Shown here piece after piece: positions 11,040 through 21,499 of a stretch of 64,000 bases of DNA. A program made the translations under genes and the position numbers. The notes under the pieces were generated by a model, which saw nothing but the letters and a program-made list of their open reading frames with translations, had not been told where the DNA came from and did no database searches. Position 1 is the first letter of the stretch; every line of letters begins with the position of its first letter. Where the stretch lies: NCBI GenBank assembly GCA_027924585.1, contig BSBM01000059.1, forward strand, positions 3,100,001-3,164,000, given 5' to 3'. The DNA is from Larix kaempferi. Its lineage: Eukaryota; Streptophyta; Pinopsida; Pinales; Pinaceae.

Positions 11040-11660
11040 TGTATGTCCCTAGTACGATCGCCGGATTTGTTATTGGACAATCTACTTGAGCGGATGCGAG
11101 CCAGATCTCCCTAGTTCAATGTGAATCTAGAACAAATAAGGACAGAATACAAAGCTACTTTCTTAGATCTACTTAGAGATCAAGTACTTAGACATCTTAC
11201 CTTCGGATTGTAGATCTTCTTCCTCGTTGTTGCTCCAAGGTCTGCGGTCGTCAAATCCGTAACTGCAAGACATGTCAAAACATGTGGAAACAATACAAGC
11301 AGTAAAACATGTCTAAACAATAATTGATCTAAGTAAACAGTTAAGGAAGTAAACTACAAACATTACCAACACAATAACATTCGTGGAAAGAGTTCATATT
11401 ACTGTAAAAAAGAGGGAAATACAAAGTAGAGAGATGATTACAACCTAAGCCTTAATGCTACAATCCTCCTCCAACAAGCCAAGCCAATGCCCCCAAAGGA
11501 AGTGTGAGTCTCTCAATAGATGGATAGGGATCCCCTAAGGTAATTTCACCAGCATGTAAGTGCCATGGAATTCCTCCCCTTGGAATGGAGAGGGGCCTTG
11601 TATTTATAGGACCAAGTGGATAGAGTAGGTTGAGGATCATGGAGAGAGGGCTAAGGGATC
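11040..11660 (-). repeat. Gypsy-A LTR copy 2 (inverted), right part of LTR
   Basis: The minus strand is homologous to 180-574 plus 8660-8821. Shared features are a TATA-like CCTATAAATAC near 11602-11612, the CATGCTGGTGAAATTA block near 11546-11561, and TAGATTGTCC near 11080. A possible decayed primer-binding site, TCCGGCGATCGTACTAGGGA, lies at about 11051-11070. The LTR is interrupted at 11660 by unit B1 and continues at 16216. Confidence 0.6.
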
Positions 11661-14600
11661 TGTTGTCACCTAACCTGTAGTTACCCCTATGGATGTATCC
11701 ACTCATGGATGGCAATAGGGAAGGGAAAATCAAAGGTGCAACCACGATCACCTCGACCTCCAATGGATTGGTTGTCACGCCAGTCGAGGCAACCTTCACT
11801 TTATGTTGTCTAGCCCAGACAACAAAGGGGGAGACCCGATCTACTCCCGACAGGAGAGATCAAAACCAAGACACCAAATCAAGTTAATTCTAAATGAAGT
11901 AAGGTGTATGGTTCATCCTAGACCTTAGGGTGAAGTCACAAGACAAGTGAGGGATTCAAAGAGTGTAGCTTTGGTTCATAGTTGATGTGGGAGTGACTTA
12001 TAATATTTGAAATGAGATCTAGGATTAGAGTACTAGTTCAATATTGGAAAATCCACTGCCTTGGGAATCGTGTCCAATGCAGGGTAGTTTAAGGGTTAAA
12101 TTGGGGATAACTAGTACAAGTGACAAGCTTGACCATGATACATGATGGCATCAAGGGTTTAGTTCACCACACAAGGTCAAACCACAAGTTAATCCAACAA
12201 TCTAGGAAAGTCGAATTGACTTGGAGAGAAACCAATGCCTTGGGAATTGGGATAATGGAGTCAAAGTAGGGTTGACTTGTGGTTAAAGACTCCTATGGCA
12301 TGAGACAAGTGGGCGATTAAGGTCTTGATGGATGAATAGGTCTAGATCTAGGTTTGACCAAAGTGGACCACAATCCCTTAAAATAAGGGATGCTATCCCC
12401 AAGGCAAGATTTGACAAGGTGACACACTAGACCTAGGTTTTGAATTATTCCCGTTCCAAATCCACTGAAATCTCAAGTACCCTTGTCCTAGAAGTGGACA
12501 AACTCCCTTCTCCCAGGTGGTGTGACTTTACCCAAGGAAGCCTAAAAGTGGGGTAAATGGGGTTAAGACAAGTCCGATGACATCCAAACTTTAGATCCGG
12601 GTAGGTTAGTCAAGTAGGAGTGTGGATCTATAATTTCACGGCAATCCGACGGCTAGATCTTACTAGATCTGAGTTTAAATATACCAAGTGGTCCAAAATG
12701 GGGATTAAATCCCTTAAAATGTGGAATAGGGCCCACAAGGTATAAATCAGAAAAGTGACAATCTGGGGGTAGGTTATTTGATGTGTAGATTATGAATCAA
12801 GCGGGATCTCAACTACCCACCACCTAGATCTAGGCCAACTCACCCTCACCAATAAGTGCGCCCTTGCTTGGGAGAGCTAGTTTGGCTTGGGAAGAGGGTC
12901 AAACGGAAGCCAATCCTCACCAAACTATAGATCCGGGAATACGTGGATGCTATAGAGGTGGGTTTTCAATATTATGCCCAACCACCCACTAGATCTAAGT
13001 AGATCTGAGAAAATATAAAATGAGGGTTTTGAAATAATTAGGGTTTTATCAATTTATGAGCTATGTCAATGGATTGGATCAAGATAAGAGAAACAAACCT
13101 GTGGATCTTACCTGGGTAACCTTGTAGATGCCTTGATGATGATGATCTATGCAAACCCGATCAATTTGAGAAGCTTTGAGGCAGTTCTCTATGCAATCGA
13201 TTTAGTCCAAGAAGCCAATGCGCCCTCTCTCCTGCACAACAAACGTCAACAATATCATATTTGATGTAATCAAGAGATAAGACTAATGCCACAAGAGAAG
13301 TAACAGAAAGATAGCATAGATCACAATGATGCTAATGATAACCCTCTGATACAAGCAAATGCCAAGAAAGTCGATTTGAAGAAGCCTTGCAAAATCGCCC
13401 TTGTTGAACTCGCCCTCCTGTAGACAAACAATGATTTCCAAAAATAGATAGATCTTACCACAAATTCCAAATGCTAGGTTGCAATAGACTTTCCAATCAC
13501 CATCTAAGAACACCAGATGTAAAGGAGACCACAAGAATTTCCACAAGAAAGTTTTTCTATACCAATAATCCAAGAGCCAAAGACCCCTTACAATGAGAAG
13601 CTCTCTCCTTTAAATAGGAAGGAGAGGCATCAAAATCCTAACCACTTTTTGAATGAGTGGCTAAGATTAAAAGATACAAATGTCTAATCAATGGTTGAGA
13701 TGAGCTCAACAATAAAATACATGGATCACTAATAAAATATTATATGAGTGGACAAAATCGCCCTAGAAGAGGGGAATCCCACCAAATCATGATGACAAAA
13801 TATAATAAGGGGCTTATGGTGGGTCAAAGGGGTAATTTTATCCCTCCTTGGTCAACCCCCATAGCACAATAATCATAAAATAATCATCAATATACCAAAT
13901 CGTGCCTCCATGGTCAAATCGCAGGCCTCAAAAAGACCTCAGAAATCATCAGAAAGTGCCATAAGTGATGGATGCGGGCCCCGATGAAGCTGAAACTGCT
14001 GGAGGAGGTGTGGAAGACCCCGATCTATCATCACTGATCATCCCATGCCATAACATTGCCTCAGTATCCCAAATCGATTTCCTCAATAGCCATTTCTACC
14101 AATCCTGAAATGCCTCGGGAAGCATGAAACTGCCCCAAACTGACTCCTGGAGTGCCTGCGCTGTCAAGGTGAGGGCACCAGTGTGTCCGGGAGGGGGGTA
14201 ATATGGTAAAAAAAAGTGGCTGGACCACCCCCTCCATCATCAGCGCCCTAGGTCAACCGGATAAAAATCACATCTGCTCTGACAGGGCCTCCGGCAGACC
14301 AAAACCGCACTGGGATAGCCTACTGAGGCTCAATCATCACTTTAAGTGCCCGGAACTGAAAACAAACTGTCTCATCGGACTCAGAAGGTCCAAATCCATC
14401 CAAAATGTGTACTCATACACCATATGAGTCTCTGCATGATCAAAATATATATCCAATATACCGGAACAGGGCCAATAATAATAATCTGTAAATGATCAAA
14501 TACTGCTGTAAACCAAGAATCATCATCATAACCCTGTAGCTGCTGCATAGAATCATCATGTATGTACACATAGACCATATATCATCTATCCATATCATCA

Positions 14601-16215
14601 TAGGGTCCAACCATCTCATGTCCTATGGTTGACCTTGGTCAGACTAGGCCTAACCAAGTCAGCATGACCCAATATAACTCAGACCATCATCATAAGCTGC
14701 TGCAAAGTGTCAAAGGTTAATGCATGCTCTACAACTTATTCAAATAACAATTATAACACAAAGTAATCATTACTGGCGATCTAAATCCAAATATATAGTG
14801 TCATTAATTATTATTATTACTCAGACCAGACTTTCAAGATCATACTCACTTCATAGCTGTGATCAGTTTGCTAGTGAAGGGTGAAGGTTAAAATAACTGG
14901 CTAGGCTAAGGGATGACTTGACTAACTTAACTTTGTGACACTTTGGCAAGGGAAAGGGAATACACACCATAGTATATACTGAATGAGCTATAACACAGGG
15001 AATGGCGGTGTCTCACAAATGGATGAGTTGTTCAAAGAGGGTTTATTCACCTTTAACATATGCGCACAATCCATAATACAAATGAGGCCAGCAATCGTTT
15101 TGATATAACGTTTAAGTTCCATTGCTTTTGGGCCTGAAGTTTCCATAGCCTTGGTCTATGTGTGTTTATAAACACATTGCATAGATTTACATTTATTTTA
15201 GGCTTTCTATTGCAGGTGTGTTTTTAAGACACTTGTTTACCTGAGCACTTCTAGGTGTGTCATGGACAGCTTGTTTACCTAGGTATTTATTTTTCCAAAA
15301 GATATAACATTTTATTTTCATGGCCATTTTCATTTGGCATGCCTTTCATTCATGTGTGTTTAGAAACACATTGCATGAATGGGCTTTTTATACAAGATAT
15401 AGCATTTCATTTTCCAGATTTTGTATACATGGCAGCACTAAAAGTTTCAGGTTTAGCCAACACAACTTTAGTGACTAGGGGGAATTCCAAGGAACTCCAA
15501 CTCACCATAGGTAAGTTTTGTCACCAACTCAGAGCCGAGACACAATAAACAGGGAAGCTCATCCAATACAGAGGCTACAGTGGGGAAAATTCCTCCATGC
15601 CACTATTCAAGTAGTAAGTCAGGGTGATAAACTAAAAAGGTAGGCAATGGATGGATGAAGACAATGAATAATGGAGCCAACACTAGCAAGCCAAGGTATG
15701 GTGGAATGATCACCTCTATTCTCCCTAAGGAGGGTAAAACCAATGAGTATGAATAGTGAACTTCTAAGTCTGAGTAGGGACAAATATAATATATATATAA
15801 TAAAATCAACCAGGTCCACATATCTATATGATCGCCAGATCATGATACTAAGTGCTAAGACATGCTATAAGAATAAGTATAAAAGCAATATAACCATAAC
15901 ACAATGATATACCTGCTGAGTCATATACCTGAATGCTCATCAACCTGTACCATCATATGTCCTCTGAAATTGCTGCTGTAACTCTGGGCACTACTGACTG
16001 CTCTGTACCAATGGTATAATGGCTACATCGGTCATCTCTCTGAGTGTCCTGAGACTTAGTCATGGCATGGGGAATATACACCGTTGTCCACAATCTGATA
16101 GTGATCCAATGTAGATGCTCATCTCAGCATCTCAAATGTAAGGAAACTGGCTGAATAGTGTACTGGCATCAGAAAAATAATGTATGGTAGCCCGGCTACT
16201 ATGTATGTGATAACA
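11661..16215 (-). mobile_element. Unit B1: 4.55 kb giant solo-LTR-like insertion
   Basis: The unit starts TGTTGTCACC on the plus strand and ends GTGATAACA. It is flanked by a perfect 5-bp duplication, GGATC at 11656-11660 and 16216-16220. The reverse complement matches unit B2 (29724-34252) over its whole length and unit B3 (50987-55138) more distantly. It has TG...CA ends, no terminal direct repeats that I can see, no primer-binding site and no coding domain. A TATA-like CTATTTAAAG (minus, 13608-13617) is conserved in all three copies, about 2.6 kb from the 5' end. This is best explained as a solo LTR with very long U3 and R-U5. A non-autonomous element with unrecognised ends is the alternative. 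Confidence 0.8.
13608..13617 (-). promoter_or_regulatory. TATA-like box of unit B1
   Basis: The minus strand reads CTATTTAAAG followed by GAGAGAGCTTCTCATTGTAA. The same block occurs at 32311-32320 in B2 and 53519-53528 in B3. Its conservation within otherwise diverging LTR-like DNA suggests the core promoter of the family. Confidence 0.5.
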
Positions 16216-16640
16216 GGATCCTCCCCTGAGGTTAGGGAACCGTAGGACAACTCACCTAGGAGTTAGGGATAGGGATCCACCTCATCCAACTTCTAGAAAT
16301 CGCTCGAAAGATACCTTTATCCCAATTAACCAACTCCAGTGCAAGGTGCATGAGGGAAACCTGCATCAGGGAAGGGAAGCGCAGGCTACACAAAGGCATC
16401 CTGTGTCGCCGGCATAGTTTGGAAGAGTTCATTCTGCGCCGGGCCTAGTTGGGCACTTCTTTCTCAAAGACAACATGTGCCGGCCCAACTAGAAATGTGG
16501 ACAAAGGGCATCAACTTGCTCTAACTGACTTGCTTGATCATGGAGACTTAAGGGATCAAGGCATTGAGTTAACAAGGGAATCATGATGGCGATATTTAGG
16601 TGTAACACTTCATAATGGTTTTGAATAACAAAGTTAACAT
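16216..16640 (-). repeat. Gypsy-A LTR copy 2, upstream part
   Basis: Resumes the LTR cut by B1. Minus-strand blocks such as GGATCCCTATCCCTAACTCC and CGGTTCCCTAACC match CCCTATCCCTAGCC (88-101) and CGGTTCCCTAGCC (118-130) of copy 1. The boundary near 16450-16640 is uncertain because copy 1 runs off the window. 16641-16789 shows nothing recognisable. Confidence 0.5.
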
Positions 16641-16789
16641 GGCCATAATGATTAGAAACTGTATCTTTAATCTGGTTGCCATCAATTTGAGTATCAAAAC
16701 AATTATGAAGTTTCTCATTTTCAATAAAAGGATTAGAATATAATTTACATACAATCAGTTGTTTTTGATCATGGAATTCACGACAAGGC

Positions 16790-17060
16790 TGCGGGGAATC
16801 ACTCTAGCCCCCTCCGCTTCGCTCCCAATTCACGATCCCGGAGGAAGAGGTGAGGAATCGATCTCGCGATTGCGATTCCTCTTCGCTTCCTCTCGGGATC
16901 GATTTTGTAATTCGTAAATCCTGGGCAAAAAAAACAATCCCTGGTTTTTGAGGAATCGCTGAGGGAGCAATGAGGGATCGATGCTCCTAGAGCGATCCCT
17001 CATCGCTCCCTCAACGATCCTGAACCAAAAAAATCGCTCCTGAAAAAGCTCCCTGAGCGA
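16790..17060 (+). other. Probable 5' subterminal repeat region of hAT-1
   Basis: A dense cluster of CGCTCC, CGATCC and CGATTCC words in both orientations lies within generally AT-rich DNA. A comparable CGCTCC/CGCTTCC cluster lies at 44713-44805, just after the transposase of hAT-2. Short subterminal repeats near both ends are the usual transposase-binding sites of hAT elements. Terminal inverted repeats were not identified. Confidence 0.4.
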
Positions 17061-17401
17061 TTCTGCGGGCTAAGTGGACTTGAGTCCGATTTTTCTCAAA
17101 TTTGCAAAAACAAATTGTTTTTTAGTGATTGGCTAGGGTTCATTTAGGCAAATAAACACTATTAAACTCCATTTGGACTCATTCTATTCCTCATTTCATT
17201 GATTTCACTTCCCTTGCTAGGGCTTTGAGTGGGTTTACTAGTTGTTTGAGAGCAAATTTGTGGGAGCTTGGAGGGGAGATTGAAGGGGAGATTGAAAGCT
17301 TCTATTTGTGAGAGCTTGGAAGGGAGATTGAAGGCTCCCATAGAGACATTCAACCACCATTGAAGAGCTAAAGAGGTAGGCTCTAAAAACCCAATATTTG
17401 T

Positions 17402-18010
17402 TTGCTTTTGAAAAAATATTTCACTATGTTAAATTTAAACCTTGCAATGTTCTCTTCTCCTACTCTTTCCAATTTCTTATTCTTCATCATTCTATTGCAG
17501 GCAACAAGTGACTCTCATCTTGAATTAAGAAACATGATGGGTATGTGGTTTTGGATTGTGTTTCCGCTTCTTCTCATTATGATGGTGTTGGGAAGCAAAT
17601 ATGGTGGTGGTAGTGATGAGGGGGAAGAGGTAGAGAGTGACACATACTGTGGAGAAGAGGAGGAAGGGGAAGAGGGTGATGATGATGAGATTAAGAGTGA
17701 TTAGAGGCAAAAACAAAAAAGACACAACACTTTTGTGGAAGTGTGTGACAAGGATTGGGGGAGGGAGAGGGGGTGGAACCACAAAGCTTACATGACCCCA
17801 TTGTAATAAAACTTACACAGGTTCATATACCACAAAGCTTACATGACCCCATTGTAATAAAACTTACACAGGTTCATATACCCGGGTGAGAAAGCATTTG
17901 TGTGGGATTATACCATGCGATGAAGGTAAGTCTACTGGAGACAAAACCTGTGACAAAGTGTCATCTAAAGAGAGAAATAAATACAAGATGGAAGAAGAGG
18001 CCGCTCAATG
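17402..18010 (+). pseudogene. hAT-1 N-terminal region with BED zinc finger
   Basis: An open frame at 17402-17704 ends in a strongly acidic stretch (EEEEGEEGDDDE). In the next frame (about 17704-18010) the sequence reads TLLWKCVTRIGGG, then a C/H pattern PHCNKTYTGSYT and RVRKHLCGI, typical of a BED-type zinc finger of plant hAT transposases. The finger is disrupted by an in-frame TGA and by an exact 51-bp (17-codon) tandem duplication at 17779-17880. The rest of the transposase lies 4.8 kb downstream at 22812-24570, so the gene is split. BED fingers bind the element ends. Confidence 0.65.
17779..17880 (+). repeat. 51-bp direct tandem duplication in the BED finger
   Basis: CCACAAAGCTTACATGACCC and the following bases to GGTTCATATA occur twice, at 17779 and 17830, with no difference that I can see. 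The period is a multiple of three, so the finger's reading frame is unchanged. Confidence 0.9.
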
Positions 18011-18627
18011 TTAGGATATCTCATCATTTAGTATGTACTTTTCATGCACTTTGCATGCATGCATGCACTTTGCATGCATGCATGCATCTGCATGCTGCCC
18101 AGTCACCAGTTTGATGCCTCCGGCACCTAGTCCCTAGTTTGCCAGCACCCAGGAGCTTCTTTCCACTCAGTCTTAGCCCTCCTACTGCTTAGTGCACCCA
18201 GCATGCACCTACCACCTGAGAGGGGTGCCTTTTCTCACCTACCAGTCCAGTTCACTTCAGTTAGCTAGTTGTCTTTCCTTGATTTAAGGCTAGACTGACT
18301 CCTAACTGCTGTCATCACTCCGATGGACCTCCGATGAGACTTGACTACCTATTCTAAGTCCATTTAACTCCTCATGCGCCCTCCACTGAGCCTCCTTCCC
18401 TACATTAGTGCCATTACCATCAGTTGCACTTATTACACTTAGTTAGACTCAGTTTGACACCTGGTTGATAGTGACTTGTGCATTGATGACCACCACTGAT
18501 TGATGATGAGGACTCCTAGTTGGAGCCAAGCTATGCCATGCAGTATATTCGAATGACCTCCTTGACTAATTTGAATTGCTCATTCATTGTGACAGTATTG
18601 TATTGTAATTCTACTATTCTGGATTAT
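18011..18627. other. Unassigned stretch with GCATGCAT simple repeat
   Basis: 18045-18095 contains alternating CTTTGCATGCATGCATGCA runs. The remainder to 18627 is C/T-rich single-copy-looking DNA without a recognisable gene. It is the left edge of the DNA that separates the two halves of hAT-1. Confidence 0.4.
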
Positions 18628-18949
18628 CACTAGTACAAAATGAGAGATAAGTGACAAAAAAAGACCAAAATCCGCATATAAATGACCACTTTTGAGTTGG
18701 TGACCACTGGTAGCAAATTAGTGGCCATGTATCACGCGACCAAAAATGTGGTCATATTTAGCTTGGTCATTTATAGCTTATCTTGTGGTCATATATTTGG
18801 TCATTAATTGTCACAATCAATGACCAAATTTATGACCACATTTTTTGTCACATGATAAATGACCGCTAATTTGCTACTAGCGATTGCCAACTCAAAAGTG
18901 GTAATTTATATGCATATTTTGGTCACTTATCTCTCATGTTGTACTGGTG
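18628..18949. mobile_element. CACTA-like MITE (long hairpin)
   Basis: The left end is CACTAGTACAAAATGAGAGA and the right end, reverse complemented, is CACCAGTACAACATGAGAGA. The two halves remain complementary far inward: GATAAGTGAC/GTCACTTATC, then AAATGACCAC and TTTGCTACTAG-type blocks. The 322-bp unit can fold into a near-complete hairpin and has no coding capacity. The CACTA start suggests the CACTA superfamily. The flanking triplets TAT and GTC do not match, so no target duplication is visible. 18950-19010 holds further GGTCATTTA words like those inside the hairpin. Confidence 0.65.
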
Positions 18950-19018
18950 GTCATTTATATTCAAATTTTGGTCATTTTTTTAGTCATTTACCTCTTTTAA
19001 GTGGTTTCAGAATATAAA

Positions 19019-19090
19019 TAGGGCACGGCGGAATCGAACCACCAACCTCCTGCCTATAAGGCAGGTGCTCTACCATTGAGCTAGCACCCT
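19019..19090 (-). tRNA. tRNA-like gene, anticodon UAU (Ile)
   Basis: The minus strand folds as a cloverleaf. The acceptor AGGGTGC pairs with GTGCCCT (two G-U pairs). The D stem is GCTC/GAGC, the anticodon stem CCTGC/GCAGG with loop CTTATAG (anticodon TAT), the variable region AGGTT, and the T arm GGTGG-TTCGATT-CCGCC. The internal B box GGTTCGATTCC is perfect and the discriminator is A. There is no intron. UAU would read AUA (isoleucine). I see no strong T-run terminator just downstream. It may be a functional gene or a pseudogene; it sits 69 bp from the MITE. Confidence 0.6.
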
Positions 19091-19190
19091 TAAATAGAAT
19101 TCCTTATGGATTGATGGAATGTCCTATGCTGCTCTATTCGTTCCATGATGTCCCAGTATCATATTACAGCTCCAACATACTCTTCTAAAC

Positions 19191-19488
19191 TGTTAAATAT
19201 ATAACATCTGAAACCTTTATTTATAAATTGTTTCATCCTATGTTTTTCCCTTTTTTCTTTTCTTTTTTTCCAATATATTTTCCTTGTTTTACTTTTTGTC
19301 ATTTGAATGTTTTGATTGTCTTTCTTGTGCTATTTTAACTGTTAAATATATATCATCTGAAACATTTATTTATAAACTGTTTCATTCTATGTTTTTCCAT
19401 TTTTTCTTTTCTTTTTTTCCAATATATTTTCCTTGTTTTGCTTTTTGTCATTTGAATGTTTTGATCATCTTTCTTGTGCTATTTTATC
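19191..19488. repeat. 149-bp tandem duplication
   Basis: 19191-19339 and 19340-19488 are near-identical direct copies, starting TGTTAAATATATA and ending CTTGTGCTATTTTA. They are AT-rich and non-coding; the 19284-19514 open frame merely crosses them. They lie between the tRNA-like gene and the LRR-TM remnant. Confidence 0.85.
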
Positions 19489-19910
19489 CACGGAATGCAT
19501 GCAATACATGCTAGTCTAGTTTAAATTGGTTGCATAATGCACAAAGAGGGAAAGAAAGTTAGAAAAAGATATAGTCACAGAGAAAGAAAGAGACCAAAAA
19601 CATCTCGCCCATAGTGCCACCACTGGCCCTTCCATAGAAGGAAGAGAAAGAATGTCAAGATGAAAATAACTGCTCCAAGGCCACCAATCAGAACTCCAAT
19701 TTTTTAATTGGAGTAACCTAGAAATTCAAAAAGGTTATATTATGGGGCCAGGCCAAAAAAGTAGGTTTCTAAATAGAATAAAAAACCACAAGCGTGACAT
19801 TGCATAGTGAAGAAAAGTACAAACCTGATTTTGAAGATAGAGTAGAGGCACATGGGTGTTGTAAACTTGAACCACAATTAAGATTATTACCAGTGAAATT
19901 GCAGACATGA

Positions 19911-20110
19911 CACTACAATCATGTTAACTGCTACAAGAGCAATGTGAAATGAAAATGTAAGATACTATTTTAGCATTAGTCCAATTCAAAGTGAATTTCA
20001 CTGCAAGCATAACACTACAATCATGTTAACTTCTAAAATATCAATGTGAAATGAAAATATAAGTTACTATTTTAGTTCTAGCTCAATTCAAAGTGAATTT
20101 CCTTTTAATG
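19911..20110. repeat. 102-bp tandem duplication
   Basis: CACTACAATCATGTTAACT recurs at 19911 and 20013, followed by matching AATGTGAAATGAAAAT and AATTCAAAGTGAATTT blocks. The copies have diverged by several substitutions. Confidence 0.75.
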
Positions 20111-20190
20111 CATTCTAACCAATATATTTGTTGTTCATACAACTACATCTAGCCACCCTTTACACCAGGAAATTTGTAGATTTTACCATC

Positions 20191-20286
20191 AATATCTCAA
20201 CAACACTATACTCATTAAATTTTATATTGGAGCATGCCAATATCTCAACAACACTATACGCATTAAATTTTATATTGTAGCATGCG
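20191..20286. repeat. 48-bp tandem duplication
   Basis: AATATCTCAACAACACTATA begins at 20191 and again at 20239, and each copy continues into CATTAAATTTTATATTG. The two copies differ at only a few positions. Confidence 0.85.
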
Positions 20287-20570
20287 TAAGACAGTGATCA
20301 ATCACCTAGATTGTACCTTTATGCAAGGTTGACCTTATCAAAATCATGATGGTTTCTTAATATAAAATTGATGACACATTAAAGCATGCTATTAGCCAAG
20401 TTTTCATGACACAGTAAGGAATCTGATCAGATGAAAATTAACTACACTTATCTAACCTGCTAAAAAAAAGATGCCTTCTTACTTGTATTTAGCTACTTTA
20501 AATATAGCTTCCAAAATCTTTCCAGTGAGATCATTTGAGGATATATCCCTAAACACCAAGCAGGTTCCAA

Positions 20571-21296
20571 TGTCAACAAAGCCAAACAACATTTGTATAG
20601 CTCAAAATCCAAGATATTACTAAAGAGAACATAGTTATACAACTAACCTTCCAAAAATGAAATAAACCCCTGTTAAAATGCAGTAACCAACTCTTACAGT
20701 TCTATCAAATTTGGAATCGCTGCTAATGAAGAAGGATCTCTCCACCAAGTTTATTGTTTCTTATCACCTTGTTTATTAGTCAAAGGGGAGAAGTATGAGA
20801 AGAAAAATAAGGTATAGATGCTTACATTAAGTGCAAAATAAATCGAACAAATATAGATGGCAAGAAACATTCAACTCAATATTACAATTCACATTTTCCT
20901 TAATATTCCCAAAGTTATCCCTAAGTTTCCCGCTTGGAAAGGAAGAAAGGTATCACCTTGAATCGAGAGGTATCAGATGAGGTCCTTGATTTAGGTAAAG
21001 GCCCGGCCCTGGTTGACCCTTCCCAACTGAATGAGATGAGGTATCACCAGACATATCTCCTTTCTACTTCAACCTTATAAAAAGGGGGGGTGGACAAGGC
21101 TTTAGGAATAATAAGAATAAGTCTGTATGGAGAAAGAAGCTATCTATATTCGCTATTACCAGACCTCGACTGATTGCGGTAAATCAATAATAAATTGGGT
21201 TATATACTTATTTTTCATTAGGAACAATAATAGAATTATTAAATAACTCTTGCAATTAATTAATAATTTTTAATAGAGTCATTTAAATAGGTACGG
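20571..21296. other. Unassigned, possibly introns of the LRR remnant
   Basis: No gene-like signal on either strand. There is a G run at 21085-21091. Since it lies between two LRR-coding pieces on the minus strand, intron sequence is the simplest reading. Confidence 0.3.
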
Positions 21297-21499
21297 TTAA
21301 ATTTTGTGATTGCCTTTGTAAAAAATCCATATATCATTCCCCTTAAAGATATTGAAGATTACGAATTTGGCCCAAAAACTGGGAATATCCCCAGTGAGAC
21401 TGTTGTTTACCAGATTCAAGTTCCATAGACTTGTCATGTTACCCAATTCACTTGGTAGCATTCCAGAGATAGACTTCAATCATGTTATTGATGAGTAGT

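Larger units (their letters stand above)
19590..21490 (-). pseudogene. LRR receptor-like remnant (two LRR pieces and a transmembrane segment)
   Basis: Three minus-strand pieces lie in the order expected of an LRR receptor. At 21480-21330 are two plant LRR motifs (GMLPSELGNMTSLWNLNLVN, then NNSLTGDIPSFWAKF). At about 20565-20490 is another LRR (FRDISSNDLTGKILEAIF). At about 19712-19600 is a hydrophobic membrane segment, IGVLIGGLGAVIFILTFFLF, followed by LLWKGQWW. Intervening DNA has no coding sense and may be introns. A TAA precedes the membrane segment in frame, and no kinase domain is found to the left. I infer a decayed, 3'-truncated LRR receptor(-kinase) gene lying antisense inside hAT-1. 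Confidence 0.5.

Noticed and set aside
14203-14427. A 74-codon frame conserved between B1 and B2 (minus 31501-31725)
   Set aside because: The conservation equals that of the surrounding LTR-like DNA, B3 does not keep it, and no domain is recognisable.
18628-18949. Calling a target-site duplication for the MITE
   Set aside because: The flanking triplets TAT and GTC do not match, and similar GGTCATTTA words continue outside the right end, so the border may be wider.
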